From contig CM060734.1 in the NCBI GenBank assembly GCA_030704615.1, positions 38,272,042-38,332,041 of the forward strand: 60,000 nucleotides of DNA. The letters are read 5' to 3'. How positions within the stretch are numbered: the stretch's first letter is position 1; each line of letters opens with the position of its first letter. This DNA is from Takakia lepidozioides. Taxonomy: Eukaryota > Streptophyta > Takakiopsida > Takakiales > Takakiaceae. Below the pieces are notes generated by a model. That model saw only the letters and a list, made by a program, of their open reading frames with translations. It was not told the origin of the DNA and did not search any database. Of the stretch, positions 44,013 through 56,300 are shown piece after piece. The translations under genes and the position numbers were made by a program.

Positions 44013-45196
44013 CTTGTACCTGCTGCGGTACTCGTTCTTCATCCTTTTGTAAAGTCTATACTTTTACTGTGTGTTTCCCCAGGATTATGCAAATTTTGTA
44101 TGGTCAACCACAAGTTGAAGCTTTTGGCTAGTGATCCCCTGTTTAGAAGATTCTCAAAGCCACAATTTGCACTATCCTCACCAGAGTCATAGGTGACAAA
44201 GCTCACAGTGCCACACTTTGCTTCTGTCTTGACAGTTGAGAAATAAAATAGAGATTAGTGAAGCAAAGAGAGCAGTGCTCATGGGACTACATGTGATCAA
44301 TAAAGAGCTCGAGTTACTTAAAATACTGCGAGTAGTACAGTTGTAACTATTTACAGGCATTCATGGAGAAGGTAATTTACAAACAGAGACAAAAGGCTGA
44401 GCTGGATAGAAGAGGTTTTTGAGGAAAGCAGCAGGCCACACCAAATACTGATACCCACTATAGAGTGTGGGATGAAGATTTATGCTGGGGTATACAGCTT
44501 TTTATGCGAGTAGCATGTAAGTCCATACTTTGGAAGCAGGACTTCTGGTTGCTGACACGTGGAGGAAATTGCCATGGCTCTAAAGTGCAGATCTGGAAAT
44601 CCATAGGCCCATTACCAGCCTCATACGTGTGGTACCTCCCATGGCTCTTCGTCTGCCAGAAAGGATAAGTGTTGAAGAGCAGATCGGTAGCATTGCGAAG
44701 GGTGGACATGGTACGCTCATAGCAATCACACACTCATGCAGCGCAGTGGGAGCAGGAGTGGAAGATAGAATCAGAGGGAGAGAAAGAAACTTGAAACTTT
44801 ACAATAAAAGGAACAAGAAAGAAAATAATGTCCAGGCCTGAAAGAGACGGTGCTTAAGAGTGTGTGAGAGAGAGAGGTAGGGAGAAAGAGAGAAAAGAAG
44901 AGGGCAAGAAGAAATTTATTAGAGACACAAAAAAGAAAAGAGTTTTAAGGGAGAGATTCTAGGCTCTAGTGAAGAGGTCTTCTAGTAAAGTTTGATGTGC
45001 GGTTCCTTCTTAGAACAGAAAAAAGGGGTACACTGAAGGGGACATGCCTCTCACTGGGATTACTTTATCAACAAAAACTATGTGTGCATGCACCACATCC
45101 ATGGTTGAACAAGGTCTGAAGAGTTCAAGTGAGGCAATGTCTTGGTGTAAGGGGGAGTGTAATTGACAGAGAGGGGGCCAGAAAGAGACAGGGTTA
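44013..45196. other. Spacer upstream of TPR gene
   Basis: No supported gene is seen. The block 44790-44960 is strongly purine-rich (GA-rich, many GAGAGA and AAGAAA runs). It may be part of the leader or a first intron of the TPR gene, since its true 5' end is not resolved. Confidence 0.4.
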
Positions 45197-48051
45197 ATGA
45201 ATTTAACTGATCATGTCCAAAGCATTTGCCTTGAGGGATGTGAGAGAGCAGGAACCAAAAGTAAGATAGTTGATTATGGGGTACTTGCCGAGGCTTTAAG
45301 GCGACAAAGAGATCCAGACAAGTACAAGGAGGAAGCGAAGGCTGTCTTATCCATGGGAATTCTTCATGATAATGCCCAGGTACTACTAATCGAACTCATT
45401 AAGTTTACTCCAAGGAGCTGGAGCATCACTAGAATTATCAGCATTATGAGGATCTTGGTTGACAGTGTCGACACAAAAAAATATCCGCATTGTCATCATT
45501 GTCCAATTTGCTGTGTTTTATTGGTCATAATTTTTATCTACTCTTCATCATCACCCAGTGACAAATAAGTTTGGAAAAGTCTTTCTGCTTATGAGATGAC
45601 ATTGATGACAGGATTATTCCAAGGCGGTGGACTGCTACCAAAGATACATGGGTTTGTGTACTAAGATGGAAGATTATGATGGAGAGGCAATGGCCTTGAA
45701 CTTCATGGGCTGTGCCATCCAAGAGTGTCAAGATTTGAAAAGTGCAACTTGCAGAGACAAGATTGTGCTTGCGGCAAGTGAGACTGGGTTATCAGATGTG
45801 GCAGTAGTTGAGGTACTTCCACTGGTCAGTTGTGTAGAATACTGACCTACTGACTGCACATCTGTCACCACAACAATGAGACCATAAGCCACCATAAACA
45901 AAGAGAGTAGCAGTAGTGGAAACTTCCCTGAAGTTGCTCAGATAAGCCAACCATGGAAAATGTGGCATGGATTGCTACCCTAGCTGGTAAATGAGCCGGA
46001 ATTAGCCATTGCAGCAGTTTACTTAGCAGCAAACTGAGTATCCTTGAATGTGGAATCTCATATGTTGGATTTGAGTTTTTTCAAAAACAGTGTAACAGTG
46101 TACGATTATCACCTTTACCTTATAAGGAATATGAGGCATTCCACTCCAGTTGAGGTACGCGTTGTGTGTTATGCTGGAGTGCTGTCTTCCTAGTTTGTCC
46201 CTGCTAAGCCCACACTGATTGTATGACATTAGATTTCCTTTCACCCGATTGAAAATGCAGTATATGAAGGCAATAGAACTCCACAAGAAACATGCTCTGA
46301 AGGCGGATGTGGAGGGTAAGTTCATAGCGTACACCAATTTGGGGCTGCTGTCAGCAACCGTCTACGAGTGGGCTGATGCAGCTAAATTTCACAAGGTACA
46401 AGAGTAATGAAGATTGTTTCATCCTCTTTATTGCAACCGCTTTATTGAAAGATAGATAATCCAAATCATTACCCTTCATGAGGGTTCTTAGAGGGATGCA
46501 TAAATTTAATAGGACACTGATCAGGTACAAAGCAGTTAGGAAGGGTCTGCTTGTGATACTCTATCTACTTGTTTGACTAAGCTTGTGGGATGTACAAACG
46601 CAGACTGCCTGACAGCTCGATCCCTGAACTGTGCAGAAAGCTTTGAAGTGCGCAACCTTCATGCAAAACCACCAAGACCAGTGTATTGCTGTGGGCAACT
46701 TGGGGTTTCTACTGTTCCGCCGTCGGAAAATGGTCGCAGCCAAGGCTTGCATAAGCAGGTCCTGAAAATTCTGAAACTGAGCCAATATTGACCCACTGGA
46801 TTAGGGCTACATCGTCAACTTTGCTTCATGCCAGCTCTCAGTCTGCCCTTTCATCGTCACAGTGACTGGAGTTGCACCCAGATCCACTGTGCCATTTTTG
46901 TTGTGACCTAGAGAAGCAGCGATTCATGCTTGCAGGATGATGTCCATCCTTGATTCCAATGTCAAGTGGTGCATCTCTCCCCCCAGTCACTGGTAGGATA
47001 CAATGGACTCCTGTGCTGTGTTTAGTCACACCCCTGGTCCTGCCAAGAGGCACTTCTCTTAGGGAGAATCATGTTTGAGGTTTTTTTATCGTTCAGTTTG
47101 CTCAGTGTCTTCCCCTCGTCTGAAGGGCATTGACCCTCAAGGGGCAGACACACACACACACACGCACAGAAAGAAAGTTCAAGGCCCTCCATTCTAACAT
47201 CTTCCTTGCGACATGAGGCTCTCCACCTCAGAGATTGTTGGGACCCCATTTTTCTGTCTGATTGTTGGGACCCCATTTTCCCCATTTGCCATCGATGTTA
47301 TAAAGTTCCTTCTCTCTCCGACAGCCCAGTGGTTGGGTGCTTGTGCCTTGCTTGTGTCTAACCAGGGCAATCCTTGGTTCAGTCCTTCAAAATGTTCCTT
47401 CAACTGTCCATTGGCCCCTAGATGGGCTGCTTTGAGCAGTAGGCTCTTAAAAAAACTTTCTTTCTTTCTTTATTTCTTTCTGCTTGCAAGCATCCACTCA
47501 CACTCAGAATGCTTGCTGACCACCATCCAAATTCTTGGTACAGGTATCTACAGATCTGCCGCCTGCTGGGAGATATCAGGGGACTTGCAAGGGCACACTA
47601 TACTCTTGGCAACATTGCTACCCAATTCAGAAAGTGCGTCACAATGTGAAGTAGATGTAGTAAAAGACATCTGCATTCAAAATATGTTTTGAGTGGACAA
47701 AACTCCAATTCTGAAACAAATTGACTTTTATCACTAGAAACAGACCTTCAATTCTCCCTCCAAAGTACTTCATAGTTTGTTAGGAGGAGGGAGGGGCAAG
47801 ACCCCCAAATGTTACGCACATCTCTCTCTTTGGTTCGACTATCTGATGCTTGTCCTAGAGAGTGCAGGTTCAAAGATGCTGAAACGGAGTTCAAAGCAGC
47901 AATGAATGCAGCCAGGCAATATGCTGACAAGCAAATCGAGACTTTCTCAAAAGTGCAAATTGGAATTTGTAGGGGTACTACGGAATATAATGCGCGGAAG
48001 GCAGCATTTGAAGATTTCAACCCCGATATCAGCATCTTCTCAAGTTACTGA
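45197..48051 (+). CDS. Tetratricopeptide-repeat (TPR) protein (6 exons seen)
   Basis: Exons 45197-45379, 45612-45812, 46261-46395, 46637-46758, 47544-47633 and 47868-48051 join in phase to 304 residues. Repeated helical-hairpin signatures are visible: Y-S-K-A-V-D-C-Y-Q-R-Y with G-E-A-M-A-L-N-F-M-G, Y-M-K-A-I-E-L-H-K-K-H with I-A-Y-T-N-L-G-L-L, C-I-A-V-G-N-L-G-F-L, L-A-R-A-H-Y-T-L-G-N-I-A, and F-K-D-A-E-T-E-F-K-A-A-M. The Gly-Asn-Leu-Gly and Ala spacing is that of TPRs that bundle into a superhelix for protein binding. Upstream exons may be missing, and the C-terminus after D-I-S is not conserved enough to be sure. The overall pattern recalls eukaryotic TPR proteins of the TTC24/TTC29 kind, some of them linked to cilia, but I cannot assign it. 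A SINE sits in the fourth intron. Confidence 0.7.
47318..47485 (+). mobile_element. SINE-1 copy in TPR gene intron
   Basis: The head contains an A-box-like AGCCCAGTGGTTGGG (47323-47337) and a B box GGTTCAGTCC (47376-47385), about 40 bp apart as in tRNA promoters. The body (CCATTGGCCCCTAGATGG, then TTTGAGCAGTA) matches the copy at 56585-56765. It ends in a poly-A and TTTC-rich tail. It lies inside the intron between 46758 and 47544, in sense orientation. Confidence 0.75.
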
Positions 48052-48164
48052 ACGTATGCCTACCAAGAAACATCAGTACACTTACTGGTCTCTTCCACAG
48101 GACAGGTTTGCAATCATCGGGAAACTCGAGCAAGACCCCCGTTTCTCATAGGACGGATGATTCT

Positions 48165-48240
48165 GGAGACGAGAGAGAGAGACTGTTCTCATAAGACAAT
48201 GTTTGCCGTGGCCTTCGGGCCATAGACCCTGTGCCTAGTT
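48165..48240 (-). repeat. Dispersed repeat R2, copy 3
   Basis: On the minus strand it reads AGGGTCTATGGCCCGAAGGC, then CACGGCAAACATTGTCTTATG, then AACAGTCTCTC. It matches the two copies in the RETICULATA-related intron and is followed by a TC run. Confidence 0.5.
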
Positions 48241-48249
48241 TAGGCAGAA

Positions 48250-48345
48250 CACGAGAGAGAGAGAGAGGGAGAGAGAGACAGAGAAGACTCTGCCAAAGCC
48301 AACGTAATTTAGAGCCACGTCCCTGGGGCCTCACTTTTGTGGAGG
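48250..48345 (-). repeat. Dispersed repeat R1, copy 2
   Basis: On the minus strand: GGCCCCAGGGACGTGGCTC, then TAAATTACGTTGGC, then CAGAGTCTTCTCTG and a TC-rich tail. This is the same order as the copies at 5363-5475 and 59222-59345. Confidence 0.5.
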
Positions 48346-49100
48346 CTACACTCTATGAAGTTTGCAACAATCTTCAGCCCAAAGACGTCAGACTGTAGAC
48401 ACAGCACACAACCAGCAAAGCCGTATCACCATGCATTGAGGCAACAACCATGCCAACACCTGTGCCTGTAATAAGAAAGATGGGTTGAATGAAGGACCAA
48501 CAGCTCAGTAGAGTTGAGGTACACAACTAACCAGCAGTCCAATATCCGATTAATGGATGATTAATGAAGAGTTTTTAGCACGACTGTGACCAGTGTAACT
48601 ACTAACTTTATAAATCTTCTTATAATATTCTATGTAACCAGCAATGAATGCAGCAACAAGGCCATAGAGCTGCAACAACATTAGTATTAGTGGAGCCCCA
48701 AATGCAGCTCAGGTTGGATATCAATCTGAAAGTCATCCACTTCATCGGACATTGCTGAACCAAACTGCTCATAGCCATGTCGTCCTAGAGGTTGCGTTCA
48801 CTCTCAAAATTGACCACTAACTCTGAACATGGCGGTACCTGTATGCCTGGTTGAAATGTGACTCCTTTGTATCCAAAACCCAATCGCTGTTTTCGTGGCT
48901 CCCTCTTGTGTAGCACCATTACTGGAATTTCTATGATTTAATGCAGATGAAGTGCCTACAACAGGCAGAGTAAACATGAGGCAAAATCCTTGTACGAACA
49001 TTGGATTACAAAGGGAGGAGAGCAGGAGGTAACAAGGATATATAGGTACACAGTTTGACATGAACATGAACATGCCTGTCAAACAAGGGATTCAGTTCAT

Positions 49101-52100
49101 CTAGCAATCAAGTTGAGGGAGCGGCCCAAATGTCCAGGTACAGCCCCGGTTATCCCCCTTTGGTTCTTGAAATTGGAGCAGGTGAGTATGGAAACGGCGA
49201 AGGCTGCTGCGATGGCCCACGCTGATGTATGTCACACCTGCCCCTTGTATTTCTTCGTATAATCGGATCTGCACATGAAGGCAACCAAAGTTCCATCAGA
49301 GCTGTTTACCTGAGTCTCAGTCTCCATCACGACCGTGTATGTCTTCCTTATCAAAGTTTCAGTTCTGTTTATCCAATACATGAAGAGTGGAGTTGTCCTG
49401 ATGACAGTGTACCCATGAATACGCTTTCCTGCACAGGCTGTGACACCACCTGTTAAATGATAGTTTCAGTGGCCGTGCCCCTTTAAGTTCCAGTGGTGCC
49501 CACATCTGCCCAACCCCACTTTGACCCAACTTTCCTTTAATCTCTGTCCTTCTCTGCCCCAAAAAATTCACTGATAAAGCCTAATGATTGACTAGTACCT
49601 CATTGTCTTCATCAAGGGCACTGGTGGATTCATCCATGAGAGCTAGACGAGGCTGTGATAAGAGTAGGCGTGCAAATGCTAGGCGCTGTTGCTCCCCAAG
49701 TGACAGCACACTTGCCCATTCAACTGTGGAATCCAAACCATCGCAGCGGTCCATCAAATGCCCCAATCGCACACGCTCCAGTACGTCTCCGAGCTCATTG
49801 TCATTGGGGGCAAGACTCTGGGTGGTTGCTGACCTCGGATGGTGGGTACTTACTCCTGAAAGGAAGGGTAGAGAACCTGGCAATAGCAAGGAAGTCAGTA
49901 GAATTACAGAAACCCCTGGAAGCTGCTATGAGAGGCAACAGCATGGAGGTCATCCCTTCCCCATCTTTTCTCTTCCCATATGTCACACACAAACAAACAC
50001 CTGTATTCGCGGGCACTGGACAATCGCCCAAGAATGGCAAGGCAAACCACAAGAAGACCCAAATAGTAGGCCAAAAGAGGCGGAAGCCTCAGTGTCCCAG
50101 ACACCGTCTGACACCAGCACCTTTTCCCCTAGTACCTCACTCTCTTTACCTTCTACAAACACACAGAGCAAAAGTGAATACCATTGGTTCCAAAAGAATC
50201 GGCACTCGCATCAATCACTTCTTCATTCCACGTAGGGTACAGAAGCTGCTGCCGGAGTGTGCCAAGAACCATGTAAGGCCGCTGTGGCAAGAAAAATACC
50301 TTTCCACCCAAGTCCATGCTCTCAGACTTCTCCACCAAGGCCCCATTCTTCTCTTTTTCAAACTCATCTCCCTGATGTCATAGCATGAAAATGTTGAACA
50401 TGACACAGTGTACAGGTGTCATCAAAATGCTAGATTTAGAAGCCCATGCATACAAAGGACAAAAAGGTGAGGAAGACATCATGAGATTACAGAGATTCAT
50501 TCAATTAGACAGGTGTCAAAGGTTTCAATTAGACAACACCATGTGGCCTCAGGCTGAAACCTGTCTTTGCAATCAATCATTGTCTCACTGCCAGCTTTAC
50601 CTCAAAAGATACTGAAACACAGCATATAGAGATTTCCTTCCCATAGGTCCTGATTGAGCCCACCTAGCTACTTACAATCCCACCATCCTAAATAGCACAT
50701 ACCATATAGCTGCTTGCTTCAATCCACGAGTTAGACAATGTTCAGTTCATTACCTGCAAGACACGATCATTGACAGAGAGTACTACGTCATGGATTGTAG
50801 TAGTGTCACCATCGCTCACTGCTCCATCTCTTTCTCTTTCACCATCTTCAAACCCTACGTAGCGCTTGATACTGCCCTTGCCTGACCGCCATAGCCCGGC
50901 AATTGCCCTGAGTAGCGACGTTTTTCCACTCCCACTCGCGCCCATTATCTGTCCATATGAGAGTACGGGGAAAGTCACTACGAAACTCTTATCTCAAGTT
51001 ACAGTGGGAGTGATCTTTTAAGAACCACTCTTGACCAGTTATGCACCAAGTTAGGAAAGGACTAGAGTCGACCCTAATCCACTCTTAAGATAACTCAGAC
51101 TTCTGTATGAGTTTCCTGGAGAAAAGAGAGGGACAGACAGATTTCACTGCTGCTCACCAGCAAGTGCTGCCCTTCATTGATGACAATGGAGAGATCCTCC
51201 ACTAAAGTCATTGTATATTGAGGGGTCTTCAGTGTGAGGTGTTCTAGTCTCAAAAGAGGATGGCCACCCTCTTGCTCAGCACCTTTCGTATCCAGAATGT
51301 CAATTAAAGCGATTCTTGATTGGGTTGTGGGCCCAGGTTCAAAAGTAGTGGTCAATCCAGTAACTGGCATAGCTTCTGAAACAGCAGCCTCTCTGCCCTG
51401 AAGCCCGGTTTGAGAGAGGGCGTTTTGTTGGTCCAAAATGTCACTGAACTCCCCTGGGGAAGACAGAGAACAATATCCAGCTTAGACATAATCTCTTTTG
51501 TCTCTCTCAAGGAACTACATCCACAAGAAGGCATTCCCCTCACAGCAGGAAAAATCATACAGAGTTTCACCTAGGCGATCAACAACAGCTGAGAAAGCAC
51601 TGATTGACTGAAATTGGTAGACAACGATGGAGAAATCGCTCAAAATGTGGTTGAATGCAGAAAAAGATTGGTTGATCACTCCAAATTCGATTTTGCCCGC
51701 AAAGTACAGGGGGGCCACCACTGCCGCAGGCAACAGCTGGATGAGATAGCGATACCCGCTCGTGAAAAAATCCAGATTCCTTGAAGCTATGAGGAGTTGC
51801 TGCATCCCAACCAGACATCACACTAAATCCTCCTTTACAGTGTCCAAGGAAAAAAGAGAGACACAGAGAGATGGATGGGATGATAAAGGAAAGCTGGATT
51901 TCACAACTGTGACAAAGTGCATCAGGTAGAACCCAATGCCTGAAAAAGGTAAACTAGTAAGAAGAAGTGGACCATACACTGTAGTTCTTAAACGACTGCT
52001 TGAAACGCTGGAGAAGGAGCTGAATTTCGCTGCTTTCTCCCCCGTAGAATGCAATGGACTCTGCATTTTCACGCACTCGCACTAAGCCATATCGGAAGTC

Positions 52101-54809
52101 AGCCTCCCTTTTCTCCTGCATGAAGTTGAGGCCTACTAGACTCTGCAATTCCATACATTCCTCATACATCTCAGCCTCAAGATACAACTACTGCAAGGAA
52201 GTCGTACAGAAGATTTTGCCAAAAGACTCTGTGTCAGTAACAGTGCTTCTGAATAGAAAGACAATTACCTTGCCTAAGGCCACACTGATCGCAGTGCCTC
52301 CCACTGAATAGATGACTAACACCACAAACAATGGTGGATATATCCCATAAAGAATGCCACTGAAGGAAATGAGATCAATTGTAGCATTGAATAGAGCCAA
52401 GGCAAACCCCAGAGCAGTCCCGGTAAAACTGTTTAAATCGTCCACAATACGCTGATCAGGGTTATCAATAAGTGATTGAGATTGAATGTTGTAGAACGTG
52501 CGGTTTTCAAAATAGCGGCCCATGTAGTAGCTTGTCATCCAACCCCGCCACCGCAGAGCCAATTTGTCTCTATTGTAATCTCGCAGCACAAACACCTGCA
52601 AAATCAAGGCCAGCCTCAAAACAGTAGTCTATTGTTTTCCACTAGATCATGTGAAAATACCAAACCTCATCTCCAGATTGCAACTCCTTGAGAATTAACA
52701 AGACCCAAACTCTATAAATTCAACCACTGGCCCTGTTACGCAGACATCCTCAAATGGAATTCAAAACTGCTAGCCACCCAAAAGTCTGTAACCAGCCTTT
52801 TAGCTGGGTGTGTGCATCATGGTTCCAGAAGAAGCATAGCAGGTACTACAAACAAGGACACAACATCGCACCATTTGTTTGTCGACATTCGATGTACAAT
52901 ACGAGTGGACATTACTTTATTTGTGTGCTCCTTAGTAGCTTACGAGAGGGGTGCTGTCGACTCAGGACACCACGTTCGTCTCGTGAGAAGTCTCCAGATA
53001 GTGGGAGGAGAATCCAGCGGAGAGAGAGGGGCTTTCAAGTTCAGAAGGGTTGAGGGTTTAGGGGTGAGGGTTGCCACTGTCTAGCAAGATGTGATAACGA
53101 AACTCAATTAGCTGTTGATCTTGGTGATCCTGAAAGTTCTCTGCAGAAAATGTTAGGAGGGGGCTCTTTCATTGGGCCCCATTTAACTTCAAATGCATTG
53201 AGAAGCTTAAAATTCAGATAAAATTGGGCTCCAACGAACTCATAACAAGTTAAATCTGGGTTCTGCACCGAGTTTGGTTCACACTTTGCTTGCCAACTAT
53301 CCCTGACTCCAATTAAAAAGTCTATCACAGTACAGGCAAGGCTATTTGACAGCCACCAAAAACATTGTTCAATTTTGATGCCATCTGGTGACTTCACTAA
53401 GAATATAATGACTACACACACAAGCGCAGCATGGGAGCTCACTGGAATGCCACCAATGAATGCCCCCAGATAGTACGTCAACTGCCTCTGGAACTGCTCC
53501 TGGTCCTTACCTGAGAAGCCACCCAGAAGATCCTTTAGGAAATATCTAATGCACGAGACAAGGTTTTCTAGTAAGAACAGAAGTCTAGATCCTGTTTCTA
53601 TTCATAAGACATTGCTGCGAGGTTTTGCGACTCCCGCGAGTCAGCTCTTGGGAACCTTCACATGGCAACTAGGAAGAACAGACGTAACAACTAGAATTGG
53701 CTTAGGAGTTCATGGGGACTGAGATATCAATAAATTGAGAATAGGGATGTCACCGTCTTCGAGAGATTCCTGGGAAACACATTACTCAAGATCTTCTGTC
53801 ATAGCTAAGACCCTCGGTGATGACACGGCTGTAACACTTACTCACTTGCAAGAGCATTGTAGAAGTCTCTTCCAAGAAAATTGAAGCCAACACTAATGCC
53901 AGTGGTAGCCAGAGTGAGTGCAAAAACTCCCGCCAACCGCAGTCGCGCTTGAACTTTATCTTCCGAGCTCCAGTAGGGAGCTGCCACCTTCCAGAACCTC
54001 CGGAGAAGAGTCCCTATGTCTGAGCTAAGTCTCTGTATCCAGAGTTACCCAACATATGTCGAATCAAATCACATAGCCAGGACTGACTTGAAAACAGCGA
54101 TGCCATTTCTATCCGCATTCTTAAAATTGTTATGCCTTGGGATGCTCAATCATGCAATCGACAAGCGTCACAATTGAAACTTGATGCCAGCTACCAAGCT
54201 TCAAAAATGGTGGGAGATACGTCCCAAGACCCCAAATTGTCATAGCAGACATGATAAACCCAGTATGAAAGTGACGAAAAAACAATCGACCTTCTGTTCC
54301 GATGGAGGCTGGAAGTTTGCAATGCAACCATCAGGCAATACACAACCATCTCCAAAAGTCGAAGGATCATTAGTCTCGCGTCGGGGTGCCCCGTTCGGTA
54401 CTTTGAAAGGAGCGCTGGAATCAACCAACTGCCCCGCATTTCCTTTCCCTTCATCACTCTTCAAAGACTCCGAATCCGAGGAGCTCGCCCAAGTCCATCT
54501 CCGCCGCCGGACTCTAGAGATGGAGATCTTAGAAGGAAGCGGATGATGCCTAACCAGGAAACCAAGACTCGTTGATGTAGCCAAGAATTCTGAGGAAATG
54601 TGTGAACATTTCCCTTTCTTATTAATGCAAGAGGACGAATTGCCTACATTAATTTTTCGGAAGCTGCAGCTATGAACTCTGGAACGCAATTGTGAACTTA
54701 TGATTCTGTCATACATGATGGGAACAGCAAGCATTTTCGAACCCCTCCCATCCTTCTCAAGAAAAGAAGTCGAATTCCACGCAGACCGTCTAAGAACATC
54801 CACGTTCAT
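49101..54809 (-). CDS. ABCD2-like plastid-type ABC half transporter (~11 exons)
   Basis: The product is a D-subfamily ABC half transporter most like plant ABCD2, predicted for the chloroplast envelope. Its substrate is unknown. Downstream exons are 54019-53846, 53510-53443, 52595-52269, 52142-51978, 51799-51571, 51453-51158, 50948-50754, 50371-50182, 49855-49599 and 49268-49101, all in phase. The first exon begins at 54809 (or a Met at 54734). Its 3' end is unresolved because several phase-1 donors (54245-54360) could splice to 54019. The length is about 845-875 residues against ~700 in Arabidopsis. The basic, Ser-rich N-terminus suits a transit peptide. The membrane domain includes G-F-N-F-L-G-R-D-F-Y, F-V-L-R-D-Y and S-I-I/L-D-N-P-D-Q-R-I. 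The nucleotide domain has Walker A G-A-S-G-S-G-K-T, signature L-S-L-G-E-Q-Q-R, Walker B L-A-L-M-D-E, and switch His in S-V-G-H-R. Confidence 0.9.
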
Positions 54810-55195
54810 GACTGAAAAATTGATGCAGTCCTCGACTTCACATCAATCGATCAATCAATTTATAGCTCTTCTCTCACAGCCTCGCCACTCCTCCCTTCCT
54901 CTCTCTCTTCCAACAGAAAGCTATGGCGGATCACTGCACTCTCCAACAGATAAAACCGCACGTGGCGGTCTTTCACTGCCTCCACGTGCTGCCTGAAAGA
55001 TGGATGAACTTCACACGGACTGGATGGATGATCTGCCATCGTGGAACTACAACCTTGACATGGAAAACAAACAAGCACGTGGCGATTGTCCACTGGTTCC
55101 AGTTGTCAATATACTGTTGCCTGAAATGTGATATTACAATGTTGGCATTTACAATCGGCTATGGGTATGACTCCAATAAAGAATAAACCAAGGAC
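54810..55195. other. Upstream region of ABCD2-like gene
   Basis: This is the probable promoter of the minus-strand transporter gene. A pyrimidine-rich block on the plus strand (54870-54915) lies 60-105 bp from the start codon. The repeated CCACGTGC/GCACGTGG-like sites near 54979 and 55075 contain an ACGTG core (G-box type). No gene is seen. Confidence 0.4.
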
Positions 55196-56300
55196 GGGTT
55201 GGGATGTCAATCAAATTGGGTTGGCCCCACCATCTGCCAATCAGCATGTGGCTATTCAATGGTCTGACCAACCTCCTCAGATTCGGCAACCCTGGAGACC
55301 AACCCGCGGCCCCAGAGCTGGTACCAGCCGGCCAATCAACCCACTCGACAGCAAGTGCGGGGAATATCACCTCAGGGAGCCTATGGTCAAACCTATGGGG
55401 GTGGAGGAGGCCAACAGCACTAGATGTATCCACAACAGACCAATGCTCCTTATCGGCCACCTGCTCGACGATTGAGGAATGGTCAATATCTTGTTTGCTA
55501 TCGTTGCCATGAGATTGGACATATTGCCAGCGAATGCCCTAATCCGAAAGCCCCAGTTGATTATATCCCACTTTGTGGGCGTTGTGGAGGTTAGGGACAT
55601 ACTGCTGAACAATGTGAGAGTCCATACCCCCAAAATCCCATCCATCAGCAAACTTCATCAATCCCTACACCTCCGGGGTCAGGGTCACTTCAGGCCCGTC
55701 ACATTCTTTTGGAAATAGTAATACCAATCGAGTTGTGAATCGAGTAACAGTACAAGCATGTGGGAGTGATATGAATTTGGCTGATAAGATAGCCACTTTG
55801 AAAGGCAAAGGCAAGACGGAAGCAGCCGATGCCCCTTTGCAATCTTATTATTTTAATGCTGAGTCAGATAATCCCATGGTTAAAGCAGTTACCACCAAAG
55901 CTCGTAAGCTATTACCGATGGACCCTATCGTGGAAGATTTTGCCTTAAAAACCCCCGATAGCATGAATTCCAAGCCAATCGAGGAGGTACAACGATCTTT
56001 GCCCATTATGTCCGATATTCATCGGATACCAACGATGATATCGCCTAGTTTGGTTGTCCATCCACCTTCCACTATCGTGGACTCTATCGACCCGGATCTT
56101 GTCATCTCAGTTGCGATACCCCAACCCAGAACGGAGCCAGTCCAGCCGAGAAATAGAGGGAAGTATACTGGTCCGAAAATGGGTAATGGCAAGATAGGAC
56201 ATCCCAAGATGGATGAACTTTATAAAGGCATTTTAAATAGTGGAAAGTCGTCGTTACATCTAGCACCGAGAGAGAAGAGATGGATGAATGAGAGGTGAGA
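55196..56300 (+). pseudogene. Decayed retroelement gag region with two zinc knuckles
   Basis: A frame from about 55480 reads a perfect CCHC knuckle C-Y-R-C-H-E-I-G-H-I-A-S-E-C (55496-55537). A second knuckle, C-G-R-C-G-G-stop-G-H-T-A-E-Q-C, follows at 55574-55615 and is broken by a TAG at 55592-55594. Upstream sequence is Gln/Pro/Gly-rich with frame changes, as in the end of a gag domain. Downstream, 55735-56298 is an open 187-codon frame rich in Pro, Lys and Ile that I do not match to protease or reverse transcriptase. Paired CCHC knuckles are typical of LTR retroelement gag. No long terminal repeats or polymerase are seen, so this is a fragment. Confidence 0.7.

Larger units (their letters stand above)
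48052..49100. other. Convergent intergenic region with R1/R2 repeats
   Basis: The TPR gene and the ABC transporter gene converge here, so both 3' untranslated regions probably lie in this 1 kb. The block 48155-48345 holds dispersed repeats R2 and R1 with GA microsatellites. No coding segment is recognised. Confidence 0.5.
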
